DNA from: Planctomycetota bacterium | GTDB lineage: Bacteria; Planctomycetota; GCA-002687715 | Assembly: GCA_009691765.1 (NCBI GenBank) | Contig: SIAO01000001.1 | Coordinates: forward strand, 186,001 to 250,000 | Direction of reading: 5' to 3' | Length of the DNA: 64,000 nt | Part shown: positions 9,074 through 19,495 of the stretch, piece by piece | How positions within the stretch are numbered: position 1 is the first letter of the stretch | Layout of the letters: every line of letters begins with the position of its first letter | Position numbers and translations under genes: made by a program | Notes under the pieces: generated by a model | Databases searched by the model: none | Seen by the model: only the letters and a program-made list of their open reading frames with translations | What the model was told of the DNA's origin: nothing

Positions 9074-10165
9074 TCAGGTTGTTGCGCAATCGAGGGTGGT
9101 CCCTTCCGCCAACAGCGTTGGTAGCCACGTTTGGATCCCACACCTGAGGACTTCGAGGCATGCGCGGTAATCCAGAGCAGAGCCTCCATGGGGATCAACC
9201 ACGTCAAACCCCTGTTGACTAAGGAGTTGCACCTTCTCGCTCCATTGCTTCGGCCCGATAGACATGATGCTCCGCCGATGGCCTTCCGTCATGCACAGCA
9301 CAAGGTCCGATTGCGTAAGCACATCTCGAGTTGGTGTGCTGCGGTGTTGACGGAGATCGATGCCAAACTGTCGAACAGCTTCGATAGCTCCGCTGCTGGC
9401 CGGATCGCCAGCAGCCGCGGCGACTCCGAATGAGCGCACTCGAAACCCTGGCGGATCACCGCTTCCGCCAAAAACCAACGCGTTGGCAAGTGCTTGTCGT
9501 AGCAATGCTTCGGCCATCGGCGAACGACACGTGTTGCCTGTGCAAACCACACTGATGCGGTAACGAAGGCAATCAGCGAGCGGCTCCTCCGCGAGCGCCC
9601 CGCGGCGAAGCAGGCAGGGCCTCGCAGCTTGTTTCACGCGCACGATACTGGACTCGCGCCCTTCAGGGCCGGGTGCGTCGAGGATGGCAAAGTCCACCGC
9701 ATCAAGAAATGTCTGTGAGATGTCCGCTGGGCTCACCGCTGCCAATTCACCGGACCGGTTGACACTAGTTGCGTGGATCGGGCGCTTGCAAAGGTCAAGG
9801 ACGCGTTCTGTGAAAGCATGCCGTGGAACACGAACAGCCTGTCCTGGGTCAGCGCCTAGGACTAATGTCAGTGGTCCTGGCCAAAAACACTCCGCGAGAC
9901 GGCGAGCATGGCGTGTGGCCTCGCCCGCGTAAGCCAATGCCGCCGACGCATTGGCAGCCAGGATCGGCAGCGCCATAGAGCTGGGACGTTTCTTGAGTGC
10001 GAAGACACGATCCATGGCCGCTGGATGTGCCGCAGAGCAGCACAGCCCGAAAACTGTTTCCGTTGGGAGGATTCCGATTTGCCCATCATCCAGCCTTTGA
10101 GCTACCTCGTCGGCCAGTGCGGCATCGTGGACATGGCGCAAGTCACACAGCAGCAAGGTGGGCAC
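9074..10165 (-). CDS. TsaC/Sua5 threonylcarbamoyl-AMP synthase fused to low-molecular-weight phosphotyrosine phosphatase
   Basis: 363-residue two-domain protein. Residues 1-190 are a YrdC/Sua5 domain (ILPTETVFGLCC, ALKKRPSSMALPILA, TSVNRSGE), which makes threonylcarbamoyl-AMP for tRNA t6A. Residues 203-350 are a low-molecular-weight phosphatase with the C-x5-R loop VCTGNTCRSPMAEA (Cys208, Arg214) and the general-acid DP motif VVDPHGG (Asp324). Both active sites look complete. The start is GTG at 10165, giving an N-terminus of normal TsaC length. In Firmicutes the two functions are encoded by neighbouring genes (ywlC, ywlE); here they are one polypeptide. TsaE, the next t6A factor, is at 57271-57750. 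Confidence 0.92.
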   Translation of the reverse strand: MPTLLLCDLRHVHDAALADEVAQRLDDGQIGILPTETVFGLCCSAAHPAAMDRVFALKKRPSSMALPILAANASAALAYAGEATRHARRLAECFWPGPLTLVLGADPGQAVRVPRHAFTERVLDLCKRPIHATSVNRSGELAAVSPADISQTFLDAVDFAILDAPGPEGRESSIVRVKQAARPCLLRRGALAEEPLADCLRYRISVVCTGNTCRSPMAEALLRQALANALVFGGSGDPPGFRVRSFGVAAAAGDPASSGAIEAVRQFGIDLRQHRSTPTRDVLTQSDLVLCMTEGHRRSIMSIGPKQWSEKVQLLSQQGFDVVDPHGGSALDYRACLEVLRCGIQTWLPTLLAEGTTLDCATT

Positions 10166-10242
10166 TCCAAGTGCGAAGGGATAACATTGCTCGCAGCAAC
10201 GAAACCCGTTGCAATCGCGGTCGCGCAGAGTCTACTCCCGAC

Positions 10243-10977
10243 ATGTCTTCAAATAACACTGAACTCGGTGACCGCGACGGCGACCTCAGCCTCAAACGCA
10301 TGGGAGCGCTTGCGGGAGCATTGGCTCATGAGATCAAGAACCCTCTCAGCACCATGAACATCTCGTTGCAGTTGTTGATGGAGGATCTCGAAACCAAACC
10401 CCAAATCGCTTCATCTCAAGTGCTTCCGCGTATCCGCTTGGTTTGCGATGAGATTCGCCACCTGGAACGCATCTTGGGCTCATTCCTCGAGATTGCGCGG
10501 GCTCCGATCTTGGATCTCAAAGACCGCGACCCTAATGGGTTGATTCAGGAAACACTCGCATTTCTTGCTCCGGAATGCGCTTTGAAAAAGGTCGACATAC
10601 GCAACCACTGTGACGGTGCCATCGGTGCGGTTGAGTTTGATCCGGACTTGTTTCGCCAAGCGCTCTTGAACCTCGTCAGAAATGCGCTGCAGGCGATGGA
10701 GCAGGGGGGGACGCTCACGGTCATCACGCGCAGTTTGGATGCAGCGTGGGAGGTTGAAGTCATCGACACCGGTAAGGGAATTGCCCCAAATGTCCAAGAG
10801 AGGGTGTTCGATCCGTTTTTCACAACCCGCAAAGGCGGCACAGGTATCGGGCTCGCGGTCACACGCTCTGTCATAGAGCGTCACGGTGGCAGCATCAAAC
10901 TTCAAAGTGCCCAAGGGCTCGGGACGCGATTCACCTTGCACTTACCCCGCAAGGTCGCACAGCGCGCAAAGCCATGA
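10243..10977 (+). CDS. Soluble histidine kinase
   Basis: 244-residue cytoplasmic kinase without a sensor or membrane domain. The HisKA motif ALAHEIKNPLSTM places the phospho-acceptor at His29. The HATPase domain is complete: N box NLVRNALQAM, G1 DTGKGIAP, F box FDPFFTTRKGG, G2 GTGIGLAVT. The ATG at 10243 is preferred over the longer frame from 9997, which has no family similarity and crosses the divergent gene's start. The stop overlaps the following NtrC-type regulator by ATGA, so the two form a coupled NtrB/NtrC-like pair. With no sensor domain of its own, its signal must come from a partner protein or from a short N-terminal tail of about 20 residues. Confidence 0.92.
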   Translation: MSSNNTELGDRDGDLSLKRMGALAGALAHEIKNPLSTMNISLQLLMEDLETKPQIASSQVLPRIRLVCDEIRHLERILGSFLEIARAPILDLKDRDPNGLIQETLAFLAPECALKKVDIRNHCDGAIGAVEFDPDLFRQALLNLVRNALQAMEQGGTLTVITRSLDAAWEVEVIDTGKGIAPNVQERVFDPFFTTRKGGTGIGLAVTRSVIERHGGSIKLQSAQGLGTRFTLHLPRKVAQRAKP

Positions 10978-12326
10978 AAGCGCTGTCGATTCTCGTGGTC
11001 GATGACCAACCGGCCCATGCAGACTTGCTCGCTGAAGTTCTGAGTAGAGCGGGGCACAAGACAGCAGTGGCTACCGGATTGCGAGAAGCCAAGGCAAGGA
11101 TTGCGGAGATCGAACCGGATCTTGTGATTACGGACCTCGATCTTGGCGGCGATCGTGGCACAGATTTGCTGCGTTTCGTGCAAGAACTTAAGCAGGCCCC
11201 GAGGGTCATGGTCGTGAGCGGCGTTGGGGCCATTGAAGATGCCGTGACTTGCATGCAGTTGGGCGCTGTGCATTACTTCACAAAACCGCTTGATGTGGAA
11301 CAGGTGCGGCGCGCCGTTGCTCAGTTGGCCATCGGGCCAGCGGAGGGAACGCCCGAACCCACCGCACCGGGGAGATTCGAAGGCATCATCGGCACCGCAC
11401 CGTCGATGCTTCGGATGTTCGAGACTGTGCGGCGCATCGCTCCGACCTCAGCGACCGTTTTGGTGACCGGCGAGAATGGAACGGGAAAGGAACTCGTGGC
11501 GCGGGCCGTGCACAGGTTGTCGCCGCGGCGCGACCGACCTTTCGTGGCTCTCAACTGCGCAGCCCTCAGCGAAGGGGTCCTTGAAAGCGAGTTGTTCGGC
11601 CACGAACGTGGGGCTTTCACTGGTGCAGCACGAAGCCGCGAAGGCAAGTTCGAGTTCGCCGATGGTGGCACACTCTTCCTCGATGAAGTGGGGGACATGC
11701 CGCTGAGTGTGCAAGTGAAGCTACTGCGAGTAATCCAAGAGCGAGAGATCATTCGTGTTGGATCCAATCGCAGCATCAAGGTTGATGTTCGATTGGTAGC
11801 GGCAACCAACCGCGACTTAGCGCGAGAGATTCAACAAGGTCGTTTCCGTGAAGACCTTTACTGGCGTCTTAAAGTTGTGAGTTTGCATTTGCCGCCATTG
11901 CGCGAGCGGCAAGAAGACATTCCGGCCCTCGTACGCGTCTTCCTTGAGCAGGCCGCAGTCAGAAACGGCCGCAAGTCTGTAGAGATCGACGCTGCTGTGA
12001 TTACAGCTTTGCAAGGCCATTCATGGCCAGGCAATGTGCGCCAGCTCCAGAACACGGTTGAGACCATGCTGCTGCTTTCAGATGGAGGCCGGATCACGAT
12101 CGCAGACCTTCCGCCAGAGATTGTCGCGGCGGCCCCTTCGAGCAGTCGCGCCCTCGCGGTCGTTGCAAGTGGGGATGCCGCGATGATGACGCTGGATCAG
12201 TGGGAGCGCGAGTTGATCAGGGCAAATCTGGAGCGTCACAAGGGAAACCGCACCAAAGTTGCAAAGGCGTTGGGGATTTCTGAACGCACGTTGTATAGAA
12301 AACTGCGCGAGTATGGCCTTTCGTGA
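10974..12326 (+). CDS. NtrC-family sigma-54-dependent response regulator
   Basis: 450 residues: receiver domain with acceptor Asp54 (VITDLDLGG) and Lys in FTKPLD, AAA+ domain with Walker A TGENGTGKE (165-173), intact GAFTGA loop (213-218), Walker B TLFLDEVGDMP, R-finger region PGNVRQLQN, and a C-terminal Fis-type helix-turn-helix (KGNRTKVAKALGISERTLYRKL). All residues needed to activate sigma-54 RNA polymerase are present. It is the coupled partner of the kinase at 10243. A sigma-54-like promoter and a palindrome lie directly downstream, before dnaK, making that gene a likely target. Confidence 0.94.
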   Translation: MKALSILVVDDQPAHADLLAEVLSRAGHKTAVATGLREAKARIAEIEPDLVITDLDLGGDRGTDLLRFVQELKQAPRVMVVSGVGAIEDAVTCMQLGAVHYFTKPLDVEQVRRAVAQLAIGPAEGTPEPTAPGRFEGIIGTAPSMLRMFETVRRIAPTSATVLVTGENGTGKELVARAVHRLSPRRDRPFVALNCAALSEGVLESELFGHERGAFTGAARSREGKFEFADGGTLFLDEVGDMPLSVQVKLLRVIQEREIIRVGSNRSIKVDVRLVAATNRDLAREIQQGRFREDLYWRLKVVSLHLPPLRERQEDIPALVRVFLEQAAVRNGRKSVEIDAAVITALQGHSWPGNVRQLQNTVETMLLLSDGGRITIADLPPEIVAAAPSSSRALAVVASGDAAMMTLDQWERELIRANLERHKGNRTKVAKALGISERTLYRKLREYGLS

Positions 12327-12360
12327 TGCGCTGACATTCTGGCAGCGAAGGCGGCGTGCT

Positions 12361-12373
12361 GGCAGCCGCTGCC
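12361..12373. promoter_or_regulatory. Perfect palindrome, candidate enhancer for the NtrC-type regulator
   Basis: GGCAGC-C-GCTGCC, two perfect 6-bp arms around one base, about 86 bp upstream of the sigma-54-like -24 element. A further GGCAGCG copy lies near 12342. Dyads at this distance are the usual binding sites of NtrC-family dimers. Binding here is inferred from position only. Confidence 0.5.
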
Positions 12374-12456
12374 ATTTGGGCAGAATCCAAGTTATGGAAC
12401 CGTGGCGCAAGTTATTGTCCAGCCAGTAATTGCGAAACTGCTAACCATGGCACCGC

Positions 12457-12473
12457 TCGGCACTCCTCTTGCA
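12457..12473 (+). promoter_or_regulatory. Sigma-54-type (-24/-12) promoter of dnaK
   Basis: TCGGCACTCCTCTTGCA: GG at 12459-12460 and GC at 12471-12472 with exactly 10 bases between, and the flanking CAC and TT of the consensus TGGCAC-N5-TTGCA conserved. One mismatch (C for the T before GG). Predicted start is about 12 nt after the GC, leaving a leader of about 70 nt before dnaK. Confidence 0.6.
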
Positions 12474-12555
12474 TAGAGACAATGGCTGCTGAACCGATCT
12501 GCGGTGTTCCAGTCACGCGAAGTTGTGATCCGCAACGAGAAAGAGAGAAACCCAC

Positions 12556-14460
<1,905 letters not shown>

Positions 14461-14480
14461 AGTGCTCGCGGCACACCCGC

Positions 14481-15377
14481 ATGATCCAGGTTGAGAACCT
14501 CACTAAACGCTACGCAGGATTCACTGCTCTGGACCGAGTCTCGTTTGAAGTGGCCGAGGGAACCGTTGTCGGTTTCCTCGGTGCCAACGGAGCTGGCAAA
14601 ACTACGACTCTGCGCATCCTGTCGTGTTTCATGCCGCCAAGCGAAGGCTGTGCGCGCGTCGGCGGCTTCGACACGGTGCGCCAAGGGCACGAGGTTCGGC
14701 GCATTATCGGTTACTTGCCTGAGTCCGTGCCGCTGTACGGCGACATGCGGGTCGATGAGTACTTGCGTTTCCGCGCTCGCTTGAAGGGAGTGACGGCTGC
14801 CGCCGCGCAAGCCGCAATCGACCGCGTTGTCAGTCGCTGCAAACTGACAGAGAAGCGACGCAATCTGATCAAGGCGCTCTCGAAGGGGCAGCGCCAACGT
14901 GTGGGCATCGCTGATGCCCTTGTGCATGATCCGCGCCTGCTCATTCTTGATGAACCCACCTCTGGGCTCGATCCAGATCAGCGTTTAGAAGTGCGCCACT
15001 TGATTGCAGAGTTGGGTGCAGATCGCACCGTGCTGCTTTCCACACACATTCTGCCGGAAGCCGAAGCGAGCTGCAGTCATGTCGTGATCATTCACCGGGG
15101 GCATGTTGTTGCTAGCGCCGCCACGACCGCACTTGCCAACGCGGAAGGGCACTGGATGCTCGTACATTCTGGTGCCCCGCTGAGCAACGCCCCCGAAAAC
15201 CACTACGACGCGGTCACCGACCGCAGCAGCATTCGTTGCACAACACAGCTGGATGCCGCAGCCATGGCGAGCGTTGCTGTTGTCGCTGGGCGGCAAGTGC
15301 TCGAACTGTCTTGTCACCGCCGTACGCTTGAGTCCATCTTCATGGATGTGGTCGGTGGACGGAGCGATCTCGCATGA
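14481..15377 (+). CDS. Gld-type ABC exporter ATPase
   Basis: 298-residue ATPase of the GldA/ABC-2 group. Walker A GANGAGKTT, signature LSKGQRQRVGIADAL, Walker B LLILDEPTSGLDPDQ and switch STHILPEA are intact; the last 90 residues form a separate accessory domain. It overlaps the permease gene by ATGA and is the first of four genes (ATPase, permease, GldG-like, DUF4340) that occur together in many Bacteroidetes and Planctomycetes. Whether this set drives motility, as GldAFG does in gliding flavobacteria, or export, cannot be told from sequence. Confidence 0.9.
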   Translation: MIQVENLTKRYAGFTALDRVSFEVAEGTVVGFLGANGAGKTTTLRILSCFMPPSEGCARVGGFDTVRQGHEVRRIIGYLPESVPLYGDMRVDEYLRFRARLKGVTAAAAQAAIDRVVSRCKLTEKRRNLIKALSKGQRQRVGIADALVHDPRLLILDEPTSGLDPDQRLEVRHLIAELGADRTVLLSTHILPEAEASCSHVVIIHRGHVVASAATTALANAEGHWMLVHSGAPLSNAPENHYDAVTDRSSIRCTTQLDAAAMASVAVVAGRQVLELSCHRRTLESIFMDVVGGRSDLA

Positions 15378-16102
15378 ATCGCACGCTCATTCTCTTTCGG
15401 CGCGAACTGCTTGCGTTGATGGCAGCGCCTGGAACATGGGTGCTCGTTGGGCTGTCATGGCTGTGGTTGGGCGCCCTTTACCGCTGGCAAGTCTTGCCGA
15501 GCGCTGGGCACGGCGATTTGCAATACATGTTATGGCAGGGGACTTTGCATGCCGTCAACATGCAGATCCTCTTCGTTCCGCTGCTCACGATGCGTTGCGT
15601 GTCCGAAGAGAAGCGCAGCGGGACCATTGAGATGTTGGTGACTGCGCCCGTGGGCGATCACGAAATCATCTTGGCGAAATTCGCGGCTGCGTGGGTTGTC
15701 AATATTCTGCTTTGGGGTGTCTTGCCGCTCTACAGTCTGATTGCTCAACAGACTGGTGGGGACCCTGACTGGGGGCCAGTGTTCGCAGCGTGCTTCGCGC
15801 TGCTTGGTGCCGGAGCTGTCCTCACAGCAATTGGTGTGTTCGCATCGTCGCTCACGCAGAATCAACTGCTGGCAGCATTCATCGGACTGCTGCTGACTTT
15901 CGGCTTCTTGTACGCGCCACGTTTGGTGCCCGCGGACTGGACATGGACACAGGGCGTACTCGCCAGCGGGGATTTGTTGCGTCAAGTCGAAGAAGCCGCG
16001 CGCGGCATCATCGATGTCGTCGCTGTCACTTTTCAAATCTGTATGTGCGCGCTTTTCTTACTGTTTGCCACCCGCAGCCTTGAGGTCCGCAAATGGGCCT
16101 GA
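15374..16102 (+). CDS. GldF-like ABC-2 permease
   Basis: 242 residues with about six membrane segments (around 18-36, 55-72, 100-125, 135-155, 162-180, 215-233) and the family stretch RCVSEEKRSGTIEMLVTAPV between the second and third. This matches GldF-type transmembrane subunits. It is coupled to the ATPase by ATGA and overlaps the GldG-like gene by 10 nt, so all three subunits should be made together. Confidence 0.87.
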   Translation: MNRTLILFRRELLALMAAPGTWVLVGLSWLWLGALYRWQVLPSAGHGDLQYMLWQGTLHAVNMQILFVPLLTMRCVSEEKRSGTIEMLVTAPVGDHEIILAKFAAAWVVNILLWGVLPLYSLIAQQTGGDPDWGPVFAACFALLGAGAVLTAIGVFASSLTQNQLLAAFIGLLLTFGFLYAPRLVPADWTWTQGVLASGDLLRQVEEAARGIIDVVAVTFQICMCALFLLFATRSLEVRKWA

Positions 16103-17688
16103 AACAAGGTGGCATGACGCGCGCTTGGCGCACCGGTGTTTTTGCCAATGTGGTGCTCATTTGCGCTCTCGCTGCATCCGTCGCGGTAGGCACCATCACG
16201 TTAGTGCGCCAACTCTCGTGGCAGCACGACTTGCGTTTCGATCTCACCGCCGAACGCACTTACAGCCTCTCCGCCGCTGACACGAGTATGCTGCGTGCGT
16301 TAGAGGCGCCCGTCACTGTCCTGTTCGCTTGGGGAGTGGACCGTGACATTGCCCAGCGCGTCCTTGACGCACAAGGAGCCCCACGCGCAGATTTGCTTGC
16401 ACAGCATTATCGACCATTGCTCCAGGATGCCGCGCGCCGCGTTCACCGTGTGCTCGAAGAATGGAGCCATGTTACTCCGCATCTCACCTACAACGTGATT
16501 GACGCCGATAGTGCGCCTCGGGAACTCGAGATTGAGGCACGGCGGCTTGGTTACAACCCCGAAGATCTGCTGAACACTGTGCTCTTGGTGCAGGGTTCAC
16601 GTCGTCGCGAGATTCCCTTGCGCCGGATGATGCATGCTGTGCAGTGGGGCTTTTTTCCTGCGGTGGCCGGCGCACTGCCGCGCTTTCCGCAGCCTCCGTC
16701 CAGCTGGGGCATTAGCGAAGAACTTGCACCTGCGCTGCGGGCGCTTTGCAGTGGCTCTATGCCCTTAGTCGGAGTTGTTGTAGGGCACGATAGTCTGATC
16801 GAAACGGGTTCGCGGGCCTTCGCCGACCTCGGTGCATTCCTTCAGTCAGAGGGTTACGAAGGCCGAGCTCTCGAGATTGCACGCGCCGAGAGCTTACTTC
16901 CGTTCGCGTGCATCATCGTTCCTGCTCCAAAGAAGCCTCTCAGTGCGCGAGATATGGAACAGCTGCGTGATTACGAACAAGCCGGTGGGCGCATCCTTTT
17001 GATTGGCGATCCGCGGTTCGCTGAGGACTACGCCCGGTTGCTCGAACCGTTCGGAACTCGATTGCTATCGCAAGTTGTAGATGATCGCAGGCTTCGCGAT
17101 CCTTCCCGAGAAAGCGCCGCCGACCTGCAGTCCATGAGCTTCTGCGTTGGACAGCACGCGGTTGACTCGCCGCTCAAGGACCGCGCTGCGCTGTACCTCG
17201 GGCCCACGCGGCCCATCCAAGTGGGGACTGACCACGCACCAGGTGTTGAGCGCGTCCCTCTCTTGCGTGCTTCCGCAGACGCCGATGCTATTCCTGTGAC
17301 GCACGACAGCAGCCGTGGCACCTACGCCGCGATCGAAGGGCAGCGCTCGAAGGCGGCCAACGCAATCTTGGGCGTTGCTGTGAACCGCACGCATCAAGGC
17401 TCGGCGCGTGAAAGCCGCGTGATTGTATTGGGCGGTGGAGGAATTTTGTCACCTGACGAATTTGCATTAGCCACACATTTCGGTAACCGCGATTTATTGT
17501 TGAACTGCATGACGTGGTTGTGTGATCGTCCCTTTTCACCACAACAGAGCGCACGGGAAGAGGCTCGCCCGCGATTAGTGTCTGTCGCCGCCCTCTCAAA
17601 TCCTCTGCGTTGGGTAGCGGTCATTGTCCTGCCGCTGTTGGCCTTCGCGGTTGCGATCGCAGTGCATCTTGTGAGGCGGAGCCCTTGA
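16093..17688 (+). CDS. GldG-like auxiliary ABC component
   Basis: 531 residues. A membrane segment (about 15-35) is followed by RFDLTAERTYSLS, the hallmark start of the periplasmic GldG/ABC-associated domain, then a large soluble region and a final membrane helix (about 503-525, WVAVIVLPLLAFAVAIAVHL). The region IIVPAPKKPLSARDMEQLRDYEQAGGRILLIGDPRF is typical of the family's substrate-binding-like domain. It overlaps the permease gene and is followed after one base by the DUF4340 gene. It probably forms the extracytoplasmic part of the exporter. Confidence 0.85.
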   Translation: MGLKQGGMTRAWRTGVFANVVLICALAASVAVGTITLVRQLSWQHDLRFDLTAERTYSLSAADTSMLRALEAPVTVLFAWGVDRDIAQRVLDAQGAPRADLLAQHYRPLLQDAARRVHRVLEEWSHVTPHLTYNVIDADSAPRELEIEARRLGYNPEDLLNTVLLVQGSRRREIPLRRMMHAVQWGFFPAVAGALPRFPQPPSSWGISEELAPALRALCSGSMPLVGVVVGHDSLIETGSRAFADLGAFLQSEGYEGRALEIARAESLLPFACIIVPAPKKPLSARDMEQLRDYEQAGGRILLIGDPRFAEDYARLLEPFGTRLLSQVVDDRRLRDPSRESAADLQSMSFCVGQHAVDSPLKDRAALYLGPTRPIQVGTDHAPGVERVPLLRASADADAIPVTHDSSRGTYAAIEGQRSKAANAILGVAVNRTHQGSARESRVIVLGGGGILSPDEFALATHFGNRDLLLNCMTWLCDRPFSPQQSAREEARPRLVSVAALSNPLRWVAVIVLPLLAFAVAIAVHLVRRSP

Positions 17689-17689
17689 G

Positions 17690-19495
17690 ATGAGTTTGCG
17701 CACCACTCTGATTCTCTTGGCGCTCGTAGGCGTCCTCGCGGGGGTTTGGTTTCTTCAACCCAAACCGGCCACCATCGAGCACGCGCTGTTTCGAGGTTGG
17801 GACATGGCGAGCGCCACGCGCATCGTCGTCAAACGGCCTGACTCGGCCGCGTGGACGATTGAACGCAACAAGCAAGGCATTTGGATGCTGACGGACGTGC
17901 AACCACCTTGGCGCGCGAAACAACTTCTTGTCACCCAGTTGCTGCAAGCATTAAGGGAATCCTCCGTGTTGCGTGTGCTTGCTGAAGATGCGGCTCCTGC
18001 GGAGCTTGAGCGATTCGGCCTGCATCCAAACATGTGTTCTAGCGTCATGGTTCACTGCGGCGCAAGTGAGAGTGTGAGTCTGACTCTGGGTGCTGCACTC
18101 GGAACAGGGGGTGTCGCCGCACGCAGCAGTCGCATTCCTGCGATTGTCGCCGTGCCTGCTGAACTGCTGCCACTCCTTTTTCCGGAACGAGCGGATTGCA
18201 TCGATATGTTGATTTTGCCCGTCAACGCGCTGGACATCGTGAGCATCAGATTCGTTCGTTCTGCCGAATCATCATTCAGTCTCGACCGCCGCTTCTCACG
18301 CTGGGTGATTGGTAGTCACAGCGATCTACCCGCGGACGCCGGCAAGTGCGATCGCATTAGAAACTCCCTTGCAGCGCTACGCTCTTTGGTGCGTCATCCG
18401 CCGACACAAGCCACCACTGCACTCTGGGATTCCGCCGCCTCAGCAAATCGCAATATAGTGCTCACGCTTCAATCGGGGGAGGTGCACACCCTTGAGTTGC
18501 GTTGCACTGAAGCCGGCAGTGTTTTGGCCCGCACGGAAGCGGATGGGAGCATTCACACAGTGGATTCAGAAGTGAGCACACTGCTCAGTATTGATCCTGC
18601 AGCGATGCGCGACAGGCGGATAGTGCTTGCAGACACCGGTGACATTCAGTCGATCACTGTTGGCGGAGCGGAGCCCGCCAACAACTGGAAGCTGGCGCGT
18701 ACGGGACAGTTGTGGGATGTCATTCTCGCGAATGGCAGCAGTGGAGTGCAACGCGCCGCTGATGCCCTCGCGCGAGCTCGTTTCATAGAGCGTCTTGCAG
18801 GATTGCATTATGAGGACGCCACCGTGCAGCGCTCTATCGCGCCTGTTACAGCGCTGGAAGTCGTGATTGCATCCGGCGAGCGATCCGATCGTGTTCAAAC
18901 CCTGCTTTTCACAGCCGACGGAGCGCAGCACTTCAGCGTTTACGACAAAGAGCTCGGTTGCGCCGGACGTGTCGCTGCTGGCAATATTGCATTCTTGCTA
19001 GCACCTGCTTGGGACATGCTGGAACGCATGGCTATTGGGGCCGGTGCTTATTTCGCCATTGGTGGCATCAAGCTCCGTATTGAAGGCGAGGGAGAAATCG
19101 AAGTGCGCACAAGCATCCCCAATGCTGGAGACGATTTGCAAGGAGCGTTGGTTACGCCTCGTGGGTTGCGCAGTATCCCCGAGGAGGTCTTTCGACCTGT
19201 TGCGCTTCGTTTGGTCGCGCCGACGGTGAAACGCTTTGTTGGGCGCCTTGAATTGGCCGAGCAGGGATTCGATCGCCCACTCGTAGATGCAGCTTTCTAT
19301 GAGATCGAGCACCCAAGCGCAGAGGGAATCAAGTCCGACGCTGCGGGCCGTTGGCGCTCGCTGCGCATCGGATCCACATGCGCAGCAGAGGGTTTCTACG
19401 CGCGCTTTGATGGCGATCCGGCAGGCCTCGTCTTCATTCTGGAGCAACAAGACTTGGCGGTCTTCTCAAACCTGCTCCGCTTCGCGAGGCAGTGA
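17690..19495 (+). CDS. DUF4340 protein of the Gld-type exporter cluster
   Basis: 601 residues with one N-terminal membrane helix (5-22) and a long extracytoplasmic part. The segment WTIERNKQGIWMLTDVQPPWRAKQLL, followed by LLQALRESSVLRVL and ELERFGLHP, fits DUF4340, a domain regularly encoded after GldG-like genes; the pattern recurs more weakly in the second half (around residues 310-380). Molecular function is unknown; a scaffold or adaptor for the exporter is the usual inference. It starts one base after the GldG-like stop and meets the minus-strand diguanylate cyclase gene end to end. Confidence 0.8.
   Translation: MSLRTTLILLALVGVLAGVWFLQPKPATIEHALFRGWDMASATRIVVKRPDSAAWTIERNKQGIWMLTDVQPPWRAKQLLVTQLLQALRESSVLRVLAEDAAPAELERFGLHPNMCSSVMVHCGASESVSLTLGAALGTGGVAARSSRIPAIVAVPAELLPLLFPERADCIDMLILPVNALDIVSIRFVRSAESSFSLDRRFSRWVIGSHSDLPADAGKCDRIRNSLAALRSLVRHPPTQATTALWDSAASANRNIVLTLQSGEVHTLELRCTEAGSVLARTEADGSIHTVDSEVSTLLSIDPAAMRDRRIVLADTGDIQSITVGGAEPANNWKLARTGQLWDVILANGSSGVQRAADALARARFIERLAGLHYEDATVQRSIAPVTALEVVIASGERSDRVQTLLFTADGAQHFSVYDKELGCAGRVAAGNIAFLLAPAWDMLERMAIGAGAYFAIGGIKLRIEGEGEIEVRTSIPNAGDDLQGALVTPRGLRSIPEEVFRPVALRLVAPTVKRFVGRLELAEQGFDRPLVDAAFYEIEHPSAEGIKSDAAGRWRSLRIGSTCAAEGFYARFDGDPAGLVFILEQQDLAVFSNLLRFARQ

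Noticed and set aside
8728-9207. Minus-strand open frame of 159 codons in the gene-free stretch
   Set aside because: Composition atypical, no ribosome binding site, and it overlaps the end of the tsaC fusion gene.
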